From: JABMQB01 sp963677475
Lineage (GTDB): Bacteria > Bacteroidota > Bacteroidia > Bacteroidales > Prolixibacteraceae
Assembly (NCBI GenBank): GCA_963677475.2
Contig: CAXXQD010000021.1
Span: 372,001-436,000, forward strand
Direction of reading: 5' to 3'
Length of the DNA: 64,000 nucleotides
Of this stretch, positions 1-8,458 are shown piece by piece (within the stretch, counting starts at the first letter, position 1; every line of letters begins with the position of its first letter). The translations under genes and the position numbers were made by a program. The notes under the pieces are model-generated. The model was not told the DNA's origin. It saw nothing but the letters and a program-made list of their open reading frames with translations, and made no database searches.

Positions 1-2
1 CC

Positions 3-854
3 GATTTGGATAAACACCTTATTCATGGTGAATTATTTTTTAAAAATAACGGCCTTAATTATGCTGTTTTTGGTGCCGGTGTTGCAATGAGATTAGGAGT
101 TGGGCTGTCTTTTGTACAACCTATTGATATTTATGCCGCTAAAAAAGGGGAAAGGATGTCAGCCAATATTTCCCGTGCCCTTAACCATAAATATGTGTAT
201 CCTGCAGCAACGTTCTCAATTCAGGAAAGCATCGATTCAAAGTATGTATTGGTTCCCCTCGATTTTGCCCGCGAACTTTTTGATGCCCCTAATAATGTAA
301 GCGCAATTGAAATTAAACTGGAAAATGGTGTTGATATAAACGCAACAAGAAATGCAATTCAAAACATAATCGGCAGTGCGTTCCACGTGAAAAACCAATA
401 CGAACAACACGAAACTATTTATCGGGTAATGAATTCTGAGAAATGGGCAATTTTCCTGATCCTTTCCTTTATACTTCTTATTGCATCTTTTAATATTCTT
501 GGAAGCTTGTCCATGTTAATCATCGATAAAAAGGAGGATATCATGATTTTAAAAAGCATGGGTGCTGAACAATCATCGGTTAAACAAATATTTTTGATTG
601 AAGGATGGCTAATTTCGCTCACAGGGGCTGTTTTGGGGCTTATTTTAGGCATTTTGGTGTGTTGGGTGCAACAATCGTTCGGATTGGTTAAACTTGCAGG
701 TGGAGGCTCCTTTGCAGTGTCTGCTTATCCTGTCGAAATACACTTCTTCGACGTAATTTTATCATTTGTAGTTGTACTGCTAATCGGCTTTCTTATTTCG
801 TGGTATCCAATACGTTATATTTCCGGAAAATACATGGATGAATCCAGTCATTGA
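3..854 (+). CDS. ABC transporter permease, FtsX/LolC-LolE type (5' end missing)
   Basis: Only the C-terminal part is present; the reading frame is open to the left edge, so the TTG at 6 is not a real start. The visible part has a periplasmic segment, then three hydrophobic helices in the FtsX-like permease arrangement. After the first helix comes a cytoplasmic loop with IIDKKEDIMILKSMGA, a hallmark of LolC/LolE-type permeases that couple to an ABC ATPase. Known members extract outer-membrane lipoproteins from the inner membrane or work in related envelope export. The ATPase partner is not in the window. An imperfect parS-like sequence lies inside the gene at 379-394. Family assignment is firm; the LolE role itself is inferred. 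Confidence 0.8.
   Translation, partial: DLDKHLIHGELFFKNNGLNYAVFGAGVAMRLGVGLSFVQPIDIYAAKKGERMSANISRALNHKYVYPAATFSIQESIDSKYVLVPLDFARELFDAPNNVSAIEIKLENGVDINATRNAIQNIIGSAFHVKNQYEQHETIYRVMNSEKWAIFLILSFILLIASFNILGSLSMLIIDKKEDIMILKSMGAEQSSVKQIFLIEGWLISLTGAVLGLILGILVCWVQQSFGLVKLAGGGSFAVSAYPVEIHFFDVILSFVVVLLIGFLISWYPIRYISGKYMDESSH
379..394. other. degenerate parS-like site inside the permease gene
   Basis: The sequence CGTTCCACGTGAAAAA matches the ParB-binding consensus TGTTCCACGTGRAACA at 14 of 16 positions when the A-arm variant is allowed. It lies in coding sequence, so chance is a real alternative. It is listed because two better sites follow at 1996 and 5727. Confidence 0.4.
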
Positions 855-935
855 TTTCTTTTTTTGAATTCATGACATTTACAATTCTTTCTATATTTTT
901 GAATGAATAACTTGCACTTAAATTAAAATTAAGCA

Positions 936-1964
936 ATGAAAGCAATTGTTAAAAAATTACCCCAGAAAGGATTGTGGTTCGAGGATGTTCCTATGCCAAG
1001 TGTTGGACCAAACGATGTATTGTTAAAAATAAAAAAGGCTGCCGTTTGTGGAACGGATTTACATATTTATAAATGGGACGAATGGGCGCAACAAGCCATA
1101 AAAACCCCTTTGGTTATTGGACATGAATATGTTGGCGAAGTTGTTGAAATTGGCAACGAAGTCGACAGGGTAAAAATAGGGGAGAGGGTTACAGTTGAAG
1201 GCCATATAGCATGCGGGTTTTGCCGAAACTGCCGACGCGGAAGGCAGCATATATGTGATAACACAATTGGAATTGGCGTTAGCCGAGATGGTGGCTTTGC
1301 CGAATATCTTTCCGTTCCGGCTAAAAATGTTCTACATATCGATTCCCGTATACCGGACGAAATTGTTTCCATTATGGATCCATTAGGAAATGCAACCCAC
1401 ACAGCATTGTCGTTTCCTTTGCTTGGCGAAGATGTTTTGGTTACCGGCGCTGGTGGCCCGATAGGTGCTATGGCAATTGCAGTTTCCAAGTTTGCAGGTG
1501 CAAGAAATATTGTGGGGTCAGATATTAGCAAATACCGAAGAAACCTTGCCAGAAAAATGGGTGCAACCAAAATTATTGATCCAACAACCGAAAGTATTAA
1601 TGACGCGAAAAACAAACTTGGAATGGTAGGTGGATTCGATATTGGTTTAGAATGTTCGGGCTCACCAGTTGCATTTAACGACATGGTTAACAATATGTAT
1701 AATGGGGGTAAAATCAGCCTTCTTGGATTACTCCCCTCATCGACCCAAATCAATTGGAGTAAGTTGATTTTCAAAGGCTTAACCTTAAAGGGAATCTATG
1801 GTCGGGAAATGTATGAAACCTGGTACCACATGGAAATGATGTTGCTTACAGGGCTGGATATTTCACCCATTATTACACACAGATTCCATTTTTCCGAATT
1901 TCAAAAGGCTTTCGATATCATGGAAGAAGGTAACTCTGGAAAAATTATTCTTGAATGGGAATAA
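936..1964 (+). CDS. tdh: L-threonine 3-dehydrogenase
   Basis: 342 residues, the usual length of zinc-dependent threonine dehydrogenase, which oxidises L-threonine to 2-amino-3-ketobutyrate with NAD+. The N-terminal GroES-like fold shows the catalytic-zinc motif CGTDLHIY near residue 38 and GHEYVGEV near 63. The structural-zinc cysteines (C-x2-C-x2-C-x7-C) lie near 93-107. The Rossmann domain has the glycine-rich VTGAGGPIGAMA near 170 and a YGREMYETW segment typical of Tdh. No kbl (2-amino-3-ketobutyrate CoA ligase) gene is adjacent. It is probably transcribed alone; there is a gap of about 80 bp after the permease and about 100 bp before rsgA. Other medium-chain alcohol dehydrogenases are a weak alternative. 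Confidence 0.93.
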   Translation: MKAIVKKLPQKGLWFEDVPMPSVGPNDVLLKIKKAAVCGTDLHIYKWDEWAQQAIKTPLVIGHEYVGEVVEIGNEVDRVKIGERVTVEGHIACGFCRNCRRGRQHICDNTIGIGVSRDGGFAEYLSVPAKNVLHIDSRIPDEIVSIMDPLGNATHTALSFPLLGEDVLVTGAGGPIGAMAIAVSKFAGARNIVGSDISKYRRNLARKMGATKIIDPTTESINDAKNKLGMVGGFDIGLECSGSPVAFNDMVNNMYNGGKISLLGLLPSSTQINWSKLIFKGLTLKGIYGREMYETWYHMEMMLLTGLDISPIITHRFHFSEFQKAFDIMEEGNSGKIILEWE

Positions 1965-1995
1965 CATTTTTCAAAAGTTAATTTCATAAAGTAGA

Positions 1996-2011
1996 TGTTC
2001 CACGTGGAAAC
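1996..2011. other. imperfect parS site (ParB binding)
   Basis: TGTTCCACGTGGAAAC matches the palindromic parS consensus TGTTCCACGTGGAACA at 14 of 16 positions. It lies in the intergenic gap between tdh and rsgA. The same 13-base core recurs perfectly at 5727-5742. Confidence 0.7.
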
Positions 2012-2066
2012 TTTAATCCCCCACAGTTTTTTTAGTACTTTTAGCTCATAATCAATAGTAAACATT

Positions 2067-3008
2067 TTGCATAAAGGACTGGTCATAAAATCTACAGGTA
2101 GTTGGTACACCGTTAAGAGTGAAAACAATGCGTTTTATAACTGTAAAATAAAGGGCAAGTTTCGTATTAAAGGAATAAAGAGCACTAATCCGATTGCCGT
2201 GGGCGACCATGTTGAATTTGTGCTTCAGGATCAGGATGGAGGTGATTCTATTGGTTTGATTACCAAGATAGAAGCTCGAAAAAACTATATTATACGAAAA
2301 TCACCCAATCTCTCGAAACAATCACATATTATTGCTGCAAATATCGATCAAGCATTTCTGGTTGTAACTATTAATTACCCGGTAACTACACCTACTTTTA
2401 TTGATCGTTTCCTTGCTTCTGCCGAAGCTTATCGAATTCCAGTTGTTCTAGTATTTAATAAGATTGACCGGTATAGTAACGAACAGAATTCGGTACTTGA
2501 ATCTTTAATTGGTTTATATTCAAATATTGGGTATAAATGCATTAAAACTTCCACCAAAAGTGGTTCTGGAATCGACCAATTGATTGATTTAATGAAGAAC
2601 AAAATTAGTGTATTCAATGGTCACAGTGGGGTGGGGAAGTCGACTTTGATAAACACCATCCAAACTGGTTTAAATATTGTCACCAAAGAAATTTCAGATT
2701 ACCACCAAACTGGCAAACACACTACGACTTATTCTGAAATGTTTCATTTAGATATTGGTGCTTACATAATCGACACGCCCGGAATAAAAGGTTTTGGAAT
2801 GCTTGAAATGGATGCTTGGGAAATTTCTCATTATTTTCCGGAAATATTCAAAGAATCTGAAAAATGTCAATACCATAATTGTTCCCATACCCATGAACCA
2901 GGTTGCGCTGTTAAAGACGCTGTAGTTGAAGGCAAAATTGCAGAAAGTCGTTTTTTTAGTTATTTAGGATTGCTTGAAATTGACGAAAAACATCGCCCTG
3001 CCTTTTAA
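2067..3008 (+). CDS. rsgA: ribosome small-subunit-dependent GTPase RsgA
   Basis: 313 residues. RsgA is a circularly permuted GTPase that acts late in 30S subunit maturation. An N-terminal OB fold (about 1-70) is followed by NKID (G4, near 132), then the P-loop GHSGVGKST near 188, then DTPG (G3, near 237), which is the permuted order. The C-terminal zinc-binding knuckle (CQYHNCSHTHEPGC) lies near 267-280. The start is a TTG; the sequence after it (HKGLVIKSTGSWYTV) is where this family normally begins, and there is no upstream in-frame ATG. It is convergent with uvrC across a 352-bp gap. Confidence 0.93.
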   Translation: MHKGLVIKSTGSWYTVKSENNAFYNCKIKGKFRIKGIKSTNPIAVGDHVEFVLQDQDGGDSIGLITKIEARKNYIIRKSPNLSKQSHIIAANIDQAFLVVTINYPVTTPTFIDRFLASAEAYRIPVVLVFNKIDRYSNEQNSVLESLIGLYSNIGYKCIKTSTKSGSGIDQLIDLMKNKISVFNGHSGVGKSTLINTIQTGLNIVTKEISDYHQTGKHTTTYSEMFHLDIGAYIIDTPGIKGFGMLEMDAWEISHYFPEIFKESEKCQYHNCSHTHEPGCAVKDAVVEGKIAESRFFSYLGLLEIDEKHRPAF

Positions 3009-3360
3009 ACTATAAAATACACAAACCTCAGGTCGATAAAATTCACATATATAGTTTATATTCAGCTATTTAAACCTATATTTTAAGTTCTGGATTGATG
3101 TTGAAATAAACTAAATTTTGCACTGTTTTGATAAATTGCAAATATTCTTTGCTTTTAGCGCAACATTTTTTCACTTGAGTATTTTTATTTTCACAGTTTA
3201 AAAACATTTTATTTTCGCTAAAAATATTAGACAAAAAAGTCGCTCTGTTTAACAAAAAATAATTTTAAAACTCGATTTGATATCCAACAATTATTGAATA
3301 TAAATTAATTGATGTGGTTAATTTTTGAATTTTTAGGGATGTGGAATTCCGTGAATAATT
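3009..3360. other. 352-bp AT-rich gap between convergent genes
   Basis: This gap separates the 3' ends of rsgA and uvrC. It is very AT-rich, with no convincing open frame, tRNA or strong hairpin. It contains none of the TTATWAACA boxes seen at 11733-12168. Confidence 0.5.
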
Positions 3361-5184
3361 TTATTTTTCAGAAGGATGAAAAAAACTATAAACAGTGGCT
3401 GCTTTACTTTTCCCTATTTCCTTTGCTAATTCCTCTTGAGATTTTTCCTTGACAGATTTAACCGATTTAAACTTCTTAAGCAACTTTTGAGAGGTGCTTA
3501 TTCCTATTCCCTGAATATCGTTTAGCTCTGTTTTTATTAAATCTGATGTTCTTTTATTTCTATGAAAAGTTATTCCAAAACGATGCGCTTCATCACGAAG
3601 TTGCTGAATAATCTTTAACGATTCGGAGTTTTTATTTAAATATAAAGGCACAGAATCGCCCGGGAAATAAATTTCTTCTAACCTTTTTGCAATACCAATT
3701 AGGCTAATTTTACCTCTAAGGTTAAGCTTATCAAGGGCTTTAACGGCAGCCGACAATTGCCCCTTTCCACCATCTATTACAATCAACTGAGGCAGTTCCT
3801 TTTTTTCTTCAACTTGTCGTTTGTATCGTCTGTAAATCACCTCTTCCATCGAAGCAAAATCATCTGGTCCGACTACCGTTTTTATATTAAAATGCCGATA
3901 TTCTTTTTTCGCAGGTTTTGTGTTTATAAAAACAACACAAGCCGCTACCGGATTTGACCCTTGCAAATTACTGTTGTCAAAACATTCAATTCTAATTGGT
4001 AGCTCTTTTAAATGTAAGTCTTTTTGTATTGTTTTTAATATCCTGTCGTATCTGGTTTGAGGATCAGAAAGGAACTGTTTTTTCTCCTTTTCCATCCTGA
4101 AATATTTTGCATTTCTACTTGACAAGTCAAGAAGTTTTTTCTTATCACCTCGGCTAGGAACTCTTATTTTTATACCATTTAAAGCTGTATCAATTTTTAT
4201 TGGAACCAATATTTCTTTTGCATTGCTATAAATTTTTTGTCGTATTTCGGTAATCGCCATAGGTAAAATTTCCTCTGCTTTTTCATCCATCGACTTTGCA
4301 ATTTCGAGTGTGTGCGTTTGTACAATAGCACCTTTTATTACTTTTAAATAATTAACAAAAGCAGCCTTTTCTGTTTCGTCAATTGAAAATACATCGACAT
4401 CAGTAATTGTTGAACTAACCACTGTTGACCTGCTTTGATACCTTTGCAAAGCCCCAAGTTTTTCCTTTATTTCCTGTGCATCTTCGTACTGAAAATTCTC
4501 GGAATATCCTTGCATTAGTTCCTTTAAATATTTTATTACACCACTAACATTTCCTTTTAATATATCTTTAATTTGCTCTATTCCCTCCAAATAATGCGAT
4601 TCCCCTTCGTGTCCTTCACATGGACCCAAACAATTTCCTAAATGGTATTCCAAACAAACTTTAAATTTTTTCTTTCTGATATTTTCCTCTGACAAATGAT
4701 AATTACAAGTTCGTAGTTTATACATTTTTTTTACCAAGTCAAGTAAGACACTTACCGTATGGTGAGACGTATAAGGACCGAAATAAACCGATTGGTCCCT
4801 TATTACATTTCTTGTTTTAAACACCCTTGGGAACGGCTCTTTTTTAATACAAATCCATGGATAAGTCTTATCGTCTTTTAACCGGATATTATAGCGGGGC
4901 TGATATTTCTTTATAAGGTTATTTTCTAACAACAAAGCGTCCTCTTCTGACTCAACAACCATATATTTTATTTCCACAATATTTCGTACAAGCAATGCTG
5001 TTTTTCGGTTATCGTGGTTTTTAGAAAAATAAGAAGACACTCTTTTTTTTAAATCCTTCGCCTTACCAACATATATGATTTTTTTTGTGTTGTCGAAGAA
5101 TTGATAGACCCCAGGGGCATGAGGCAAAACAGCAACCAGGGTTTTTAAATATTCAAGGTTTTTATTTTTAGCTGAAAATTTCAA
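3361..5184 (-). CDS. uvrC: excinuclease ABC subunit C
   Basis: 607 residues, normal for UvrC, the dual-incision nuclease of nucleotide excision repair. The N-terminal GIY-YIG nuclease domain shows HAPGVYQF near 21-28 and IIYVGKAK near 36-43. A UVR helical pair that contacts UvrB lies around 210-245. The RNase-H-like C-terminal nuclease follows (ECFDNSNLQG near 400, VIDGGKGQL near 465). A tandem helix-hairpin-helix (IQGIGISTSQKLLKKF) closes the protein. It is the last gene of the leftward operon, 11 bp after apt. Confidence 0.96.
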   Translation of the reverse strand: MKFSAKNKNLEYLKTLVAVLPHAPGVYQFFDNTKKIIYVGKAKDLKKRVSSYFSKNHDNRKTALLVRNIVEIKYMVVESEEDALLLENNLIKKYQPRYNIRLKDDKTYPWICIKKEPFPRVFKTRNVIRDQSVYFGPYTSHHTVSVLLDLVKKMYKLRTCNYHLSEENIRKKKFKVCLEYHLGNCLGPCEGHEGESHYLEGIEQIKDILKGNVSGVIKYLKELMQGYSENFQYEDAQEIKEKLGALQRYQSRSTVVSSTITDVDVFSIDETEKAAFVNYLKVIKGAIVQTHTLEIAKSMDEKAEEILPMAITEIRQKIYSNAKEILVPIKIDTALNGIKIRVPSRGDKKKLLDLSSRNAKYFRMEKEKKQFLSDPQTRYDRILKTIQKDLHLKELPIRIECFDNSNLQGSNPVAACVVFINTKPAKKEYRHFNIKTVVGPDDFASMEEVIYRRYKRQVEEKKELPQLIVIDGGKGQLSAAVKALDKLNLRGKISLIGIAKRLEEIYFPGDSVPLYLNKNSESLKIIQQLRDEAHRFGITFHRNKRTSDLIKTELNDIQGIGISTSQKLLKKFKSVKSVKEKSQEELAKEIGKSKAATVYSFFHPSEK

Positions 5185-5195
5185 CTTTTATATAA

Positions 5196-5714
5196 TTAAT
5201 ATTTTACCAACACATGAGTTTCGTATGTGCTCAACTCTTCCTTTTTAGAGTTTTCAATAAACGACAAGTCACAAATAAAACTAAAATAAACTTTTTTCAC
5301 GTTGAGCATTTTTACCAATTCCAGTGCCGCTAGTGCCGTTCCACCTGTTGCCAACAAATCATCATGGATCAAGACTACATCATCAACATTAAGTGCATCC
5401 TTATGAATTTCTATTCGATCAGTTCCATACTCCAAATCGTAATCCATCCCGAATGTTTCAGCTGGCAGCTTTCCTTTTTTACGTACAGGAACAAAACCTG
5501 CATCTAAATGATAAGCTAACGCACCACCAACGATAAATCCTCTCGACTCAAGAGAAACAACCTTTGTTATACCTTTATCAATATATGCATTGGATATTTG
5601 ATCAACAACCAGCTTGAACGCCTCAGGATTTTTAAGCATGGTTGTTATGTCTTTAAAATTAATTCCTTTTTCGGGATAGTCTGGAATTTCTCGGATAGTG
5701 TTTTTTAAATTCAT
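5196..5714 (-). CDS. apt: adenine phosphoribosyltransferase
   Basis: 172 residues. Apt salvages adenine with PRPP to give AMP in the cytoplasm. The type I PRTase PRPP loop is clear: VVLIHDDLLATGGTALAA around residues 114-131. The N-terminal IREIPDYPEKGINFKDITT and the flexible-loop region RKKGKLPAET are typical of Apt. It sits between mnmG and uvrC; the short gap to mnmG carries a perfect parS site. Confidence 0.95.
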   Translation of the reverse strand: MNLKNTIREIPDYPEKGINFKDITTMLKNPEAFKLVVDQISNAYIDKGITKVVSLESRGFIVGGALAYHLDAGFVPVRKKGKLPAETFGMDYDLEYGTDRIEIHKDALNVDDVVLIHDDLLATGGTALAALELVKMLNVKKVYFSFICDLSFIENSKKEELSTYETHVLVKY

Positions 5715-5726
5715 AGTTTTTGTTTT

Positions 5727-5742
5727 TGTTCCACGTGGAACA
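5727..5742. other. perfect parS site (ParB binding)
   Basis: The perfect 16-bp palindrome TGTTCCACGTGGAACA is identical to the parS consensus known from many bacteria. It sits in the 28-bp gap between mnmG and apt, ending one base before the mnmG stop codon. Chromosomal parS sites cluster near the replication origin in most bacteria that have ParABS. Confidence 0.88.
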
Positions 5743-7623
5743 TTATCTGCCTAGAAGTACAAGCAACACATTAATATCGGATGGTGACACTCCTGATATT
5801 CGACTTGCTTGTCCAATTGTGGCTGGTTGTATGTTTTTTAGTTTTTGCCTTGCCTCTGTTGATATTGTTGTTAGTTTATCATAATCAAATTTATCTTTAA
5901 TTGAAATATCCTCCAATCTTTTGAGTTTTTCTGCAACTTGTTTTTCCCGATCAATGTAACCAGAATATTTTATAATAATTTCAGCAGACTCTATAATTTC
6001 TGTCCATCTTTCTTTTGGAACCCGTTTTAGAAATGTTTTTAACGGGGTAATGGGTTCAATGAGATCAAATATGGAAATCTGAGGGCGTAAAATAACGTCA
6101 ATTAATTTTACTCCTTGCTTTAATTCTGTTGTTCCCTTTTCCTTAAGTAACTGATTTACAAATTGTGGCTTCAAACTAAAGTTTTTTACAAACTCAATAA
6201 TTTCATCCCGAAGCTTTATTTTTTCCTTTAATAAATTTAATCGATCTAGAGAAGCAAGTCCAATATCAAACGACTTTTGTGTTAATCTTGCGTCCGCATT
6301 GTCCTGTCGAAGTAAAATTCGGTATTCAGCCCTACTGGTAAACATCCTGTAAGGTTCATCAACTCCTTTCGTTACTAAATCGTCGATTAATACACCAATA
6401 TATGCTTCATCGCGATTTAAAACAAATTCCTTGTCCGATCCGCTTGCTTTTAAGTGAGCATTAATACCAGCCATGATACCTTGTGCTCCTGCCTCCTCAT
6501 ATCCTGTTGTTCCATTAATCTGCCCTGCAAAATATAAATTGGAAATTATTTTGGTTTCCAAAGTGTGGTACAATTGGGTCGGATCAAAATAATCGTACTC
6601 GATAGCATAACCGGGCCTGAAAATTTTAGCATTTTCTAATCCTGGAATTAATTTTAAAGCAGCAAACTGAACTTCCCATGGCAATGAAGAAGAAAATCCG
6701 TTCAAATAATATTCAATGGTTTTTTCACCTTCCGGTTCTAAAAACAATTGATGGCTTTCTTTTTCGGAAAAGGTCGTTAACTTTGACTCAATACTTGGAC
6801 AATATCTTGGACCCGAACTTTGTATGGTTCCGTTATACATTGGAGAATCGTCGAAACCAGATTCAAGCATTTTATGAACTTCAGGATTTGTTGTGGTTAT
6901 CCAACATGACCGCCGTTTGCACAACGATTTTGTATTTTCTAAATAACTAAACTTAAAATGACCTTCTTCTCCTTGTTGTTCAGTACATTTTGAGAAATCA
7001 ATCGTTCTTCCATCAATACGCACAGGAGTACCAGTTTTTAACCTGTCTGTCTTAAATCCGGCATCACGTAATTGATCTGAAATAAAATAAGACGCAGCTT
7101 CACCAACCCGGCCACCTTTCATTTGATGCCTACCAACGTGTATTAGACCATTGAGAAAAGTACCGTTTGTAAGAATAACAGTTTTAGAGTTAAATTCAAC
7201 CCCAACTTTCGTTCTTACCCCTTTTACATAACCATCTTCGAGTATAAGATTTATTACTGCATCTTGCCAAAGGTCTAAATTATCTGTTGATTCCAAAGTA
7301 TCGCGCCACAGTTCCGAAAATTTCATTCTGTCGTTTTGTGCACGAGGACTCCACATCGCTGGTCCTTTTGATCGATTCAAAAGCCTGAATTGTATGGTAG
7401 TTTTATCTGCTATTATTCCAGAATGTCCACCAAGTGCATCAATCTCACGAACAATTTGACCTTTTGCAATACCGCCCATTGCAGGATTGCATGACATTTG
7501 GGCATATTTGCCCATATCCATTGTAATTAATAAGGTTTTTGAACCCAATGTTGCTGCTGCCACTGCTGCTTCACAACCCGCATGTCCTCCTCCAACAACT
7601 ATAACATCATACTCTGGCAACAT
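5743..7623 (-). CDS. mnmG: tRNA uridine-5-carboxymethylaminomethyl modification enzyme, large subunit
   Basis: 626 residues, full length. MnmG with MnmE installs the cmnm5/nm5 group on wobble U34 of several tRNAs, using FAD, NADH and methylene-THF. The N-terminal FAD dinucleotide-binding motif is VVGGGHAGCEAA (about 10-21). The signature SCNPAMGGIAKGQ lies near 45-57. The C-terminal helical domain that binds MnmE ends in ISGVSPSDINVLLVLLG. It lies 3 bp downstream of ybeY. In several phyla mnmG (gidA) is close to the replication origin, which fits the parS sites here. Confidence 0.97.
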   Translation of the reverse strand: MLPEYDVIVVGGGHAGCEAAVAAATLGSKTLLITMDMGKYAQMSCNPAMGGIAKGQIVREIDALGGHSGIIADKTTIQFRLLNRSKGPAMWSPRAQNDRMKFSELWRDTLESTDNLDLWQDAVINLILEDGYVKGVRTKVGVEFNSKTVILTNGTFLNGLIHVGRHQMKGGRVGEAASYFISDQLRDAGFKTDRLKTGTPVRIDGRTIDFSKCTEQQGEEGHFKFSYLENTKSLCKRRSCWITTTNPEVHKMLESGFDDSPMYNGTIQSSGPRYCPSIESKLTTFSEKESHQLFLEPEGEKTIEYYLNGFSSSLPWEVQFAALKLIPGLENAKIFRPGYAIEYDYFDPTQLYHTLETKIISNLYFAGQINGTTGYEEAGAQGIMAGINAHLKASGSDKEFVLNRDEAYIGVLIDDLVTKGVDEPYRMFTSRAEYRILLRQDNADARLTQKSFDIGLASLDRLNLLKEKIKLRDEIIEFVKNFSLKPQFVNQLLKEKGTTELKQGVKLIDVILRPQISIFDLIEPITPLKTFLKRVPKERWTEIIESAEIIIKYSGYIDREKQVAEKLKRLEDISIKDKFDYDKLTTISTEARQKLKNIQPATIGQASRISGVSPSDINVLLVLLGR

Positions 7624-7626
7624 ATC

Positions 7627-8043
7627 CTATCCATTTTTTAAATAAAAATTTTCCTTTTCTGTCATTACTATTTTTTCATCCGGAGTTTTATCCCCATATC
7701 CTACTAAATGTAAAATACCATGAAAAATGACCCGTTTCAATTCTTCGAAAAATTCTACTGCAAAGGTATTTGCATTTTCTGAAATTCTATCTTTACTTAT
7801 AAATAAATCACCACTAATTGTATTTCCTTCTACATAATCGAAAGTGATAATATCTGTAAAATAATCGTGGTTTAAATATTTTTTGTTGACCTCTAAAATA
7901 TACTGATCTGAGCAAAAAATGATATTTATATCTCCAGGGATTTTATTTTCCGTTTGAATTAAATTGCTAATCTTTTCTTTTATATCTTCCTTATTGAAAG
8001 CTATTTCCGAAATATCTTCATGATGAAATTCTATGTTTTCCAC
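7627..8043 (-). CDS. ybeY: endoribonuclease YbeY (rRNA maturation factor)
   Basis: 138 residues. YbeY is a metal-dependent RNase acting in 16S rRNA 3' processing and ribosome quality control. The motif region reads HGILHLVGYGDKT. Two histidines of the H-x3-H-x5-H metal site are present, but the third ligand position is Asp. I believe Asp at this position is common in Bacteroidota, so the protein is probably active. The ATG overlaps the 3' end of the upstream RsbW-like gene by 26 bp, suggesting translational coupling. Confidence 0.92.
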   Translation of the reverse strand: MENIEFHHEDISEIAFNKEDIKEKISNLIQTENKIPGDINIIFCSDQYILEVNKKYLNHDYFTDIITFDYVEGNTISGDLFISKDRISENANTFAVEFFEELKRVIFHGILHLVGYGDKTPDEKIVMTEKENFYLKNG

Positions 8044-8458
8044 TCAGTTTTAATTTAAATTCAATAACACTTCCTTTTTCTTGAAAATTTAATTCGTCCG
8101 AATAACTTTTAATAATAAATAGCCCTCTGCCATGTTCTTTTCTTATATTTTCAGAGCAAGTTGGATCCAATAAATTTTTAATATCAAAACCCCTACCTTC
8201 GTCCCTGATTTTCACTCGGGCAAAATCATTTTCAATTTTCGTACTTATCGTCACAACTTTTGAGTTATCATTGTGGTTTCCGTGTACAATAGCATTTATA
8301 ACAGCCTCTGATACACACAAATAGAATCTATTGTAAACGTTTTCTGATATGCCATGTTCATTCAAAATACGTTTCAAAAAAACATCTACTTCCACCAAGC
8401 TTTTTGTGTCAGAATATATGGTAAGGGTATTGCTATTTTCGGACATTTGTTTCTTCAA
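8018..8458 (-). CDS. RsbW/SpoIIAB-like ATP-binding protein (anti-sigma-type histidine kinase fold)
   Basis: 146 residues. This is a small GHKL ATPase of the HATPase_c_2 group, whose members act as Ser/Thr kinases or anti-sigma factors. The N box is EAVINAIVHGN near 50-60, the G1 box DEGRGFD near 88-94, and the G2 box HGRGLFII near 110-117. No sigma factor or anti-anti-sigma (STAS) partner lies beside it. It overlaps the genes on both sides by 26 bp; a second possible start, 12 bases in (MSENSNTL), would reduce the overlap with the DUF4175 gene to 14 bp. Its position between an envelope protein and ybeY is common in Bacteroidota; the target is unknown. Confidence 0.85.
   Translation of the reverse strand: MKKQMSENSNTLTIYSDTKSLVEVDVFLKRILNEHGISENVYNRFYLCVSEAVINAIVHGNHNDNSKVVTISTKIENDFARVKIRDEGRGFDIKNLLDPTCSENIRKEHGRGLFIIKSYSDELNFQEKGSVIEFKLKLSGKHRISS

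Noticed and set aside
1067..1774. 235-codon open frame antisense to tdh
   Set aside because: It is a shadow of tdh in another frame, Pro- and Ser-rich, without family motifs.
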